DNA of 6,775 nt from Methanospirillum hungatei (GTDB lineage: Archaea; Halobacteriota; Methanomicrobia; Methanomicrobiales; Methanospirillaceae), in the NCBI GenBank assembly GCA_003251955.1, contig QKDV01000107.1:1-6775 (forward strand), in the 5' to 3' direction. The position numbers and the translations under genes are program-made. The notes beneath the pieces were generated by a model. The model was given only the letters and a program-made list of their open reading frames with translations, was not told the origin of the DNA and did no database searches. This document shows, in pieces, positions 1-5,122 of the stretch (position 1 is its first letter; the number at the start of each line of letters is the position of its first letter).

Positions 1-524
1 GGATACAGTCCGTTCACTTCAAGCTCTGCGACCCGATCTAATGATCTTCCCAGTGCATCACGGCTTCCTCCGGGAAAGTCGTATCTCCCGAAGGCCCCGT
101 CAGAAAATACAGTGTCTCCTGATATGAGATCCCTTGTTTCCTTGTTGTAGAGACAGATGCTACCGGGTGTATGACCCGGAGTATGAATTACTTCTAGTCC
201 TTCCAGAGAGTTTCCATCCTTGAGGATAATATCAGGAATTATTCCTGGAGAATGAGAACCGAAGTTCATAGCAAGGCTGAGGTTATCTTCCCTGAGCCCG
301 GCTGCATCTGCTTCATGGATGCAAACCTTTGCCCCGGTCATTTTGACCAATGGACCAAGGTATGCTATATGATCAAAATGGCAGTGAGTGAGTACAATAT
401 ACTTGATAGATTCACGGTGTGCCTCAACTGCCATCGGGGTGACCCCGGCATCAACGAGAATGGTTCCCTGTGCGAGATAGGCATTGGCATACATCCCTCT
501 GCCCGGGATGAGCTTGATGGTCAT
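1..524 (-). CDS. Metallo-beta-lactamase-fold hydrolase (glyoxalase II-like), partial at the window edge
   Basis: Reading the minus strand from the ATG at 522-524 gives 174 residues that continue past position 1, so the C-terminus is missing. The fold is clear: the metal motif THCHFDH (residues 46-52; H47, H49, D51, H52), a second metal histidine in HTPGHTPGS (114-122), the bridging aspartate in SGDTVF (135-140), then the GR...DFPGGS segment typical of glyoxalase II/YcbL-like hydrolases. These are soluble enzymes with a two-metal site that hydrolyse thioesters or other esters; the substrate here cannot be told from sequence. There is no signal peptide or membrane segment, so it is probably cytoplasmic. 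It is head to head with the ThiC gene with almost no gap. The only Shine-Dalgarno-like sequence (AAGGA) lies about 15 nt upstream, so the message may be nearly leaderless. The family is certain; the specific function is unknown. Confidence 0.9.
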   Translation of the reverse strand, partial: MTIKLIPGRGMYANAYLAQGTILVDAGVTPMAVEAHRESIKYIVLTHCHFDHIAYLGPLVKMTGAKVCIHEADAAGLREDNLSLAMNFGSHSPGIIPDIILKDGNSLEGLEVIHTPGHTPGSICLYNKETRDLISGDTVFSDGAFGRYDFPGGSRDALGRSLDRVAELEVNGLY

Positions 525-530
525 GTGACT

Positions 531-563
531 TATGATATTCCTTCAAGGCAAAAAGTATGATAT
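531..563. promoter_or_regulatory. Candidate overlapping divergent promoters of the MBL hydrolase and thiC
   Basis: The octamer TATGATAT occurs at 531-538 and again at 556-563, 25 bp apart. As an archaeal TATA box the first copy would place the thiC start of transcription at about 561, which is the ATG at 562 (leaderless). The second copy, read on the minus strand, would start the hydrolase transcript about 8 nt before its ATG at 524. The geometry fits, but the match to a TATA consensus is only moderate and there is no experimental support. Confidence 0.35.
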
Positions 564-1812
564 GGTGACTCCCCGGGAGTACAGGGTTGATCCTGATCTG
601 CTGAAACAGGCTGCGAAAATAGAACAGATGGAGCCTGATCGGCTGGAGCGGCAGATCCGATCAGGACGGGTGGTGATACCGGCAAACCCGGGAAGAGAGC
701 ATCCGGTCTGCGCAATCGGGGAGGGGTGCAGGGTCAAGGTCAACGTGAATGTTGGAACCTCACAGGATCTCTGCGATGTTGCCATGGAGCAGGAGAAGGC
801 AGCAGCGGCGATATCAGCCGGTGCAGACTGCCTGATGGATCTCTCCACGGGAGGAGATCTCCCAAAGATACGCAGCATGATCCTCTCCTTTCCGGTGCCT
901 ATCGGAACAGTCCCAATCTATGAGGCTGTCAGGCGTGCCGGGAACGTGGCAGACCTTGATGCCGATCTGCTCTTCAGGGTTATCCGTGAGCACTGTGAGC
1001 AGGGTGTTGATTTTCTCACGCTTCACTGTGGGGTGAACAGGGAGGTCGTGCAGAGCCTCCGCCAGGATCCCAGAACCATGGGCGTTGTCTCACGGGGGGG
1101 TTCATTTCACACCGCGATGATGATATCCCGCGATGAGGAGAATCCTCTCTGGTCAGAGTATGATTATCTCCTTGAGATCCTGGAAGAATATAACGTGGTT
1201 GCCAGTCTCGGTGACGGGATGAGACCCGGCTGCCATGAGGATGCCATGCGGGAAGCCAAGACGGTCGAGTACCTGAACCTTGGAAGGCTTGCAAGAAGGG
1301 CCCATGAGAGAGGTATCCAGCGAATGATTGAAGGCCCGGGCCACATGCCGTTCGATCAGATCGGATACAATGTCAAGATGATCAAGGAACTTACCGGCAT
1401 GGCTCCGCTCTATCTACTCGGACCACTGGTGACAGATATTGCTGCAGGGTATGATCACATCACCGGAGCCATTGGAGGAGCGATCGCCTGCCAGAATGGG
1501 GCAAACTTCCTCTGTATGGTCTCACCTAGTGAGCATCTCTCTCTCCCCCGTACAGCCGATATCATAGAAGGGACAAGAGCTTCTGTTCTGGCAGCCCATG
1601 TTGGTGACCTCTCCCAGGGAAATGCTGTCGCATATGGAAGAGAGGTGCAGATGGGGCAGGCACGACGTGACCTAGACTGGGAACGCCAGTTCTCCCTCTC
1701 TCTTTTTCCTAAGCGTGCTAAAGAGATCCATGATCGGGACGGGAATCGCGAGACCTGTTCTATGTGTGGGGATTTGTGTGCAGTGAAGATGGTCAGAGAT
1801 ATCTTTGGGTGA
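562..1812 (+). CDS. thiC: Phosphomethylpyrimidine synthase ThiC (or close paralogue)
   Basis: Radical-SAM enzyme converting AIR to hydroxymethylpyrimidine phosphate for thiamin synthesis. From the start at 562 it has 416 residues, the usual size of the short archaeal form that lacks the long bacterial N-terminal domain. Residues matching the known AIR and metal site are all present: NVNVGTS (61-67), M92 in MDLSTG, Y120 in VPIY, H155 in TLHCG, SRGG (177-180), D218 and R221 in GDGMRPG, E257 and H261 in EGPGH, Y284 in APLY, H325 in SEHL. The C-terminal cluster motif is CSMCGDLC (C399, C402, C406), spaced CX2CX3C. The in-frame ATG at 532 adds ten residues (MIFLQGKKYD) unlike the family and sits on a likely TATA box, so I prefer 562. 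No TPP riboswitch is possible because the upstream DNA is coding. A 5-hydroxybenzimidazole synthase (BzaF) paralogue is the main alternative; it uses the same substrate and fold. Confidence 0.9.
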   Translation: MVTPREYRVDPDLLKQAAKIEQMEPDRLERQIRSGRVVIPANPGREHPVCAIGEGCRVKVNVNVGTSQDLCDVAMEQEKAAAAISAGADCLMDLSTGGDLPKIRSMILSFPVPIGTVPIYEAVRRAGNVADLDADLLFRVIREHCEQGVDFLTLHCGVNREVVQSLRQDPRTMGVVSRGGSFHTAMMISRDEENPLWSEYDYLLEILEEYNVVASLGDGMRPGCHEDAMREAKTVEYLNLGRLARRAHERGIQRMIEGPGHMPFDQIGYNVKMIKELTGMAPLYLLGPLVTDIAAGYDHITGAIGGAIACQNGANFLCMVSPSEHLSLPRTADIIEGTRASVLAAHVGDLSQGNAVAYGREVQMGQARRDLDWERQFSLSLFPKRAKEIHDRDGNRETCSMCGDLCAVKMVRDIFG

Positions 1813-1862
1813 AAAAGGCATCAGAATGGGAAGGTTTCCGGGTTCTCTCAGGGTGAGGAAGG

Positions 1863-1868
1863 TTTTTT
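1863..1868 (+). terminator. T-tract, candidate thiC transcription terminator
   Basis: A run of six T follows the thiC stop codon by 50 nt. Archaeal RNA polymerase often stops at such U-runs without a strong hairpin. I see no convincing stem just before it. Confidence 0.4.
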
Positions 1869-1881
1869 AACAGATGATACC

Positions 1882-1888
1882 AATATTT
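1882..1888 (+). promoter_or_regulatory. Candidate TATA box of the first RRM gene
   Basis: AATATTT is followed by CCCTGCAG. The stronger TATA element before the second RRM copy (2387-2394) is likewise followed by CCCGCAG. This shared arrangement suggests that the promoter was duplicated together with the gene. If used, it would give a leader of roughly 140 nt before the ATG at 2051. This is inference from one shared pattern. Confidence 0.25.
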
Positions 1889-1934
1889 CCCTGCAGACGT
1901 ACGGTAGTCCGGTGATATAGTCGTTCGAAGTACT

Positions 1935-1952
1935 ATCCGCCAGAAGGTGGAT
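1935..1952 (+). other. Small hairpin in the probable leader of the first RRM gene
   Basis: ATCCGCC and GGTGGAT pair around an AGAA loop, giving a 7-bp stem that includes one G-U pair. It lies about 100 nt before the RRM start codon, inside the inferred 5' leader. Its role is unknown. Confidence 0.3.
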
Positions 1953-2050
1953 TGTTTCTGGAAAAGCTATGTTCGTCAGTCCGTGGGCATCAAATAGATC
2001 CCTGATCTGTGGCCGCTATCTACGTATGTAAATTAGTTACGTGATTTGCT

Positions 2051-2330
2051 ATGGAAGGAAAGAGACTCTACGTCGGAAATCTGACGTACTCCGTTAATGA
2101 AGCCCAGCTCAGGGAATTATTCTCCAAGTATGGTGATCAAGGTAATCGAACAGAAAGGATTCGGATTCGTTGAGATGGGAACCTCTGAGGAAGCCCAGGC
2201 AGCAATGGATGCACTGAACCAGACCGTTTTCGAAGGCCGCACCCTCCGTATTGACGAAGCACGCCCGATGCAGCCCCGCCGCGAATTTGACCGTGGCGGC
2301 TATGGTGGCGGCGCCGGACGCCGGTACTAA
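2051..2330 (+). pseudogene. RRM RNA-binding protein, first tandem copy, frameshifted
   Basis: The gene starts like its intact neighbour (MEGKRLYVGNLTYSVNE) with the same GTGATTT just before the ATG, but after Gly-Asp at 2132-2137 the reading frame changes. Aligned with the second copy, 11 nt are missing around 2137-2138 (27 nt there, 16 nt here between the conserved Gly and Ile codons). The original frame runs to a TGA at 2171-2173, giving a 40-residue peptide. The remaining half of the domain, with RNP1 KGFGFVEM and the tail GGYGGGAGRRY, continues in another frame to the TAA at 2328-2330. An ATG at 2130 created at the junction could start a half-domain of 66 residues lacking RNP2, but it has no evident ribosome site. 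The downstream half is otherwise undamaged, so the lesion looks recent. A sequencing error of 11 nt is unlikely but not excluded. Confidence 0.85.
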
Positions 2331-2338
2331 TACAAAAT

Positions 2339-2358
2339 CCCTTCGGGGTTCTTTTTTT
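2339..2358 (+). terminator. UUCG-tetraloop hairpin plus T-tract after the first RRM copy
   Basis: CCC-TTCG-GGG, a short stem closed by the very stable C(UUCG)G loop, begins 9 nt after the stop codon and is followed within a few bases by seven T (2352-2358). This fits an intrinsic-type terminator. Confidence 0.6.
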
Positions 2359-2384
2359 ACAGTATGAATTAAGCAAAACACGCA

Positions 2385-2436
2385 GGTATATATACCCGCA
2401 GTTGTAATATGTTATTACAGACGCAGGAATATCCTG
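2385..2436 (+). repeat. Three consecutive inverted repeats at about 20-bp spacing
   Basis: In order: GGTATATATACC (2385-2396), TGTAATA-TGT-TATTACA (2403-2419) and CAGGA-ATA-TCCTG (2424-2436). Their centres lie at about 2390.5, 2411 and 2430, roughly two helical turns apart. The first covers the TATA box, the second the expected start site and the third the early leader. They differ in sequence, so they are not copies of one operator. They may be protein sites or small RNA hairpins. Confidence 0.5.
2387..2394 (+). promoter_or_regulatory. Strong TATA box, probable promoter of the intact RRM gene
   Basis: TATATATA lies inside the perfect palindrome GGTATATATACC (2385-2396), with an A-rich stretch upstream (AAGCAAAAC) that could act as a BRE. 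Transcription would start near 2417, giving a leader of about 160 nt before the ATG at 2576. The long leader suggests control at the RNA level. The symmetry means it could also be read in the other direction, but no minus-strand gene is close enough to use it. Confidence 0.45.
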
Positions 2437-2575
2437 ACAATAGTTTTCGTGAGCAATTTTCGTCATAGGGCGGACAATCGTTTTCAGGCTGTTTTCGGTA
2501 CTCCACTGATTTATTCTGAATTTGTTTCAGGATGGCCAGCTCGCGGATGTAACATAAGGAATCTGTGATTTAGCA

Positions 2576-2866
2576 ATGGAAGGAAAGAGACTCTACGTTG
2601 GGAATCTGACATACTCAGTTAATGAAAGTCAGCTTCGTGACTTGTTCACCCAGTACGGCGAAGTAGCAAGTGTAAAAGTAATCGAGCAGAAAGGATTCGC
2701 CTTTGTTGAGATGGGAACCTCTGAGGAAGCCCAGGCAGCAATGGATGCACTGAATCAGACTGTTTTCGAAGGCCGCACTCTCCGCATTGACGAAGCACGC
2801 CCAATGCAGCCACGCAACGACTATGGCAGCGGTGGCGGCTTTGGCGGTAACCGTCGCCGGTACTAA
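2576..2866 (+). CDS. Small RRM-domain RNA-binding protein (intact copy)
   Basis: A 96-residue protein made of one RNA-recognition motif and a short tail. RNP2 is LYVGNL (residues 6-11) and RNP1 is KGFAFVEM (39-46), with aromatic residues Y7, F41 and F43 in the usual RNA-stacking positions. The second helix is SEEAQAAMDALN. After residue 80 comes a glycine-rich tail ending in GGNRRRY. Such single-RRM proteins bind single-stranded RNA; they are well known in cyanobacteria (Rbp, often cold-induced) and also found in some methanogens. The start is fixed by GTGAT (2565-2569), complementary to the archaeal 16S rRNA 3' end, 6 nt before the ATG. The probable long leader with palindromes suggests post-transcriptional or self-regulation. 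It is the only functional copy of the tandem pair here; a 50-nt stretch is identical in both. The RNA target is unknown. Confidence 0.93.
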   Translation: MEGKRLYVGNLTYSVNESQLRDLFTQYGEVASVKVIEQKGFAFVEMGTSEEAQAAMDALNQTVFEGRTLRIDEARPMQPRNDYGSGGGFGGNRRRY

Positions 2867-2882
2867 TCTCAAATAGATCCTA

Positions 2883-2889
2883 TTTTTTT
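2883..2889 (+). terminator. T-tract terminator of the intact RRM gene
   Basis: Seven T begin 17 nt after the stop codon. No hairpin precedes them, which is acceptable for archaeal U-run termination. The perfect palindrome GTCTCAATTGAGAC follows at 2893-2906. Confidence 0.5.
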
Positions 2890-2892
2890 GTT

Positions 2893-2906
2893 GTCTCAAT
2901 TGAGAC
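2893..2906. repeat. Perfect 14-bp palindrome GTCTCAATTGAGAC
   Basis: The sequence equals its own reverse complement over 14 bp and lies just behind the T-tract. It could be a hairpin at the RNA 3' end or a dimeric protein site; nothing nearby decides which. Confidence 0.5.
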
Positions 2907-2946
2907 GACGACAATCGAGGTTACTTCTCCTGCGAGAGATTTGTAA

Positions 2947-2991
2947 CAGTTCTAAAGGTTCGCATAAAAGACAGTTCTTTGATGCAGTTCT
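2947..2991 (+). repeat. Three direct copies of CAGTTCT
   Basis: CAGTTCT occurs at 2947-2953, 2972-2978 and 2985-2991 (starts 25 and 13 bp apart) in the non-coding stretch upstream of the small ORF at 3131. The rest of 2907-3130 contains no recognisable gene or RNA. Confidence 0.4.
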
Positions 2992-3130
2992 TCTCACGTA
3001 CCGATTTATTCTCATCAGATACCTGCTGTACTACAAGGGAAAAGCGGGCTGACACCTCAGATGACTAGATAATCATAGTATCTTCTGCCCAGATAATTTT
3101 CGTCAGAGATTCCAAGATGGGGTTCATAAT

Positions 3131-3307
3131 GTGAGTTCAAGAAGAGGTATACCAACCGCTCCTGTCCATCATATAGAAAAAATTCTCAGTGCACTCAACC
3201 ATGGTGGGGTATTATCTCTGATTGAAGAAGGGCTCCTCGATTCTCTTGCGAAGAACAGCCTGGTGGATCGATATTTTTTAAGTTCTGCAGACTCTGCCTT
3301 CGGGTAG
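3131..3307 (+). CDS. Hypothetical 58-residue protein
   Basis: I do not recognise this gene. The frame opens after a TGA at 3062-3064. The GTG at 3131 begins MSSRRGIPTAPVHHIEK, and the frame closes with TAG at 3305-3307 (ending SSADSAFG). The peptide has ordinary composition, with a predicted amphipathic helical middle (EKILSALN, LSLIEEGLLDSLAKN) and no membrane segment, cysteines or signal peptide. A GGGG stretch 8-11 nt before the GTG is a weak ribosome site. Support for a real gene is the protein-like content, the strong hairpin over the stop codon and the hairpin plus T5 just before the convergent kinase gene. It might instead be the remnant of a longer gene, since the open frame extends upstream without an ATG. 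Confidence is moderate. Confidence 0.4.
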   Translation: MSSRRGIPTAPVHHIEKILSALNHGGVLSLIEEGLLDSLAKNSLVDRYFLSSADSAFG

Positions 3308-3324
3308 GGCCCTATCTGAAGGTA
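3295..3324 (+). other. 13-bp hairpin spanning the stop codon of the small ORF
   Basis: The two arms (3295-3307 and 3312-3324) pair over 13 bp around a GGCC loop, using three G-U pairs on plus-strand RNA. On the minus strand these become A-C mismatches, so the structure favours plus-strand transcription and supports an expressed RNA here. Confidence 0.5.
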
Positions 3325-3333
3325 AAAGTCAGC

Positions 3334-3360
3334 TCCTGATCTCCAACCAACAGGATTTTT
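3334..3360 (+). terminator. Hairpin plus T5 between convergent genes
   Basis: TCCTG (3334-3338) and CAGGA (3351-3355) pair and are followed directly by TTTTT (3356-3360). This would end plus-strand transcripts of the small ORF. Read on the minus strand, the same stem is followed nearby by TTTT (3327-3324), so it may also serve the kinase operon. Confidence 0.45.
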
Positions 3361-3361
3361 A

Positions 3362-5122
3362 TCATAATTTCCCTCCTTCCTGCACGTGATAGTCCCCCTG
3401 GTGATCCGAAAAGCCGAACTGTTTATAACTGCCATGTGGAATCTTCATCTCAAACCGTACTCCTTCTCCCGGTACACCGTTCTCTCTGATTGTGATCCTG
3501 GTAATTGCAAAGATCTCCCTGATAAGAAAGAGCCCGAGCCCCGTGTGCCTGCCATATCCTCTCAGAAAGATCTTCTCCTTTTCTCCGGCTGCAACCCCTT
3601 CTCCGTCGTCTGTGTATATCAGAATCAGTCCATCTCCGATTCGTTCGAATGTGAGAGAGATGGTGGAAATCTGATGGCCGTGTCTAATGGAATTGTCAAT
3701 GAAATTGGCAAAGACTCTAGCCAGGAGTGGATCTGCATAGATCCAGATACCATCTACCACTGATCTAACATTGATCCCCTCATCAACAAGACTTGAAGAA
3801 ACCTTGGCAAAGATCGTACCAATCTCCTGCCAGACCGGTGTCTTCATTCCTACCATCTCATAATCACGAGTGAATGTAATGATCTCACCTATCGACTGCA
3901 CAACTGCAGCCTCTTTCTTCATCAGGAGTAGTAGTTCCGGATCCTCTGTCATCTCCCGGGATATTTCGAGATATCCGATAAGGGCTGTGGTGAGGTTGAG
4001 TATATCATGACGGGTGAGGGTTGAGAGAAGAGTCAGTTTTTTATTTGCAGTTCTCAGTGCCTCCTCCTGCCGGCTTCTAATAATTAACCTCCACATTCCG
4101 GCAATGAGAACACTCAATTGGAGCTGATCGGCCTCTTGGTATGAAGATGGTTTATCCGCAACACCGGCTATGGCGACAACCCGTTCCTGGTCGATTATAG
4201 GAATGAGTAAAACACGCTTGACCTTCTTTTCCATCACCAGGATCTTTCTAATCAGTTCATCTGATGCAGAAGTGGTCGTGAGGACCACCGGGTTTTTACT
4301 CCTGATCAGTTTGACAAAGGCGGGAATATCCACAAGTTGGAGTGCCATCTGCCTGATGGCCGGTTTTTTCCTGTTTTGACCCTCATCTTCGGACCATAAT
4401 GCCTCGATGGTTATCTGCTCCTCTTCCTGATTTAGGAAACAGATGAATCCAAGACGGCTTGAGGTCAACATTGCTCCTTTTTGTATGGCAAATAAGGCTA
4501 CTGAGCTCTCAGGCTCATCGGTCATCTGGTAGAGGTTTAGCAGGGTTTCTAACCTGTCTTTGTGAGTGGTGAGTTCAGCCCGCTGGTTTTTCAGTTCGGT
4601 GATATCATGGATGGAGACGATAGACTCACGTCCGTCTGGAAGTACACCGATATTGATTGCAAGATACCTGGCAGTCCCTTCCTTGTCGTAGTGGGTGATC
4701 TCACAATGGGAAGATTTTTCTTCATTTCTGGCCTGAAAACATTTAAAAACAATTTCTTGATCAGATCCACTAAGAAGATCAAAGAATCTTATCTCTGCCT
4801 CAGCTGAAGGAGACCTGATATTAAAGAGGGTTGAGAAATGGGAGTTTGCCCTGACCATCACACCCTCATTGGTGAGGATCACCATGGGAACTCCTGATTG
4901 CTCAAAAATAGTCCGGTATTTTTCAATCAGCTCATCAGAGGCCTTCTGGAGAAGTGAATGTATGACTGCCTTCTCCATTACGGCCTGCTCAAGCCGTTGT
5001 GTGAGATGCAGTTCCTCCACTTCTGCACGCTTGCACAGCCTCAACAGTTCAGTCCTGCTCTTATCAGACAGGTCAGGTGAGATATCACTGATGATCTGCT
5101 CAATTCTTTTGAGGCTCTTCAT
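3362..5122 (-). CDS. Soluble PAS-GAF sensor histidine kinase
   Basis: A 586-residue protein with no membrane segment, so it senses inside the cell or through a partner. Order of parts: N-terminal coiled coil (about 25-70); PAS domain (66-178) ending in the IHDITELKNQ linker; GAF domain (about 192-346) with the LLIPII and VVAIAGVAD strands; a dimerisation helix with the acceptor histidine H372 in TRHDILN; a HATPase domain with N-box N473 and N477 (NFIDNSIRHG), G1 DDGEG (505-509), F-box IFLRGYG and G2 GLGL (528-531). All ATP-site motifs are intact, so the kinase should be active. The H-box type is common in methanogen kinases. Its ATG overlaps the stop codon of the FIST gene (ATGA, 5119-5122), indicating coupled translation and joint function. 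No response regulator or receiver domain is encoded nearby, so its output partner is unknown. The ligands of PAS and GAF are unknown. Confidence 0.93.
   Translation of the reverse strand: MKSLKRIEQIISDISPDLSDKSRTELLRLCKRAEVEELHLTQRLEQAVMEKAVIHSLLQKASDELIEKYRTIFEQSGVPMVILTNEGVMVRANSHFSTLFNIRSPSAEAEIRFFDLLSGSDQEIVFKCFQARNEEKSSHCEITHYDKEGTARYLAINIGVLPDGRESIVSIHDITELKNQRAELTTHKDRLETLLNLYQMTDEPESSVALFAIQKGAMLTSSRLGFICFLNQEEEQITIEALWSEDEGQNRKKPAIRQMALQLVDIPAFVKLIRSKNPVVLTTTSASDELIRKILVMEKKVKRVLLIPIIDQERVVAIAGVADKPSSYQEADQLQLSVLIAGMWRLIIRSRQEEALRTANKKLTLLSTLTRHDILNLTTALIGYLEISREMTEDPELLLLMKKEAAVVQSIGEIITFTRDYEMVGMKTPVWQEIGTIFAKVSSSLVDEGINVRSVVDGIWIYADPLLARVFANFIDNSIRHGHQISTISLTFERIGDGLILIYTDDGEGVAAGEKEKIFLRGYGRHTGLGLFLIREIFAITRITIRENGVPGEGVRFEMKIPHGSYKQFGFSDHQGDYHVQEGGKL

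Noticed and set aside
252..560. Open frame of 102 codons on the plus strand
   Set aside because: It is antisense to the metallo-beta-lactamase gene, whose minus-strand reading contains the full metal-binding motif set.
525..561. TPP riboswitch upstream of thiC
   Set aside because: The space to the divergent gene is too small, and no thi-box-like sequence was seen.
2051..2330. Programmed frameshifting in the first RRM gene
   Set aside because: There is no slippery sequence at the junction, and the alignment needs 11 missing nt (four amino acids' worth), which a one-base ribosomal shift would not restore.
2444..2497. Four TTTTCG/TTTTCA motifs in the RRM leader
   Set aside because: Spacing is irregular (13, 24, 11 nt) and the motif is short and T-rich; I could not separate it from base composition.
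2941..3060. Possible C/D-box guide RNA in the non-coding stretch
   Set aside because: Only loose C-like and D-like boxes (TTGATGC, CTGA) were found, without proper C'/D' partners or spacing.
1972..3106. TTCGTCA recurring upstream of both RRM genes and the small ORF (about 1972, 2459, 3099)
   Set aside because: A 7-mer found three times in roughly 900 nt of non-coding DNA is close to chance expectation, and its distance to the start codons varies from about 26 to 110 nt.
3169..3435. Open frame of 88 codons on the minus strand
   Set aside because: It overlaps the C-terminus of the kinase in another frame and is antisense to the small ORF; it has no recognisable features.
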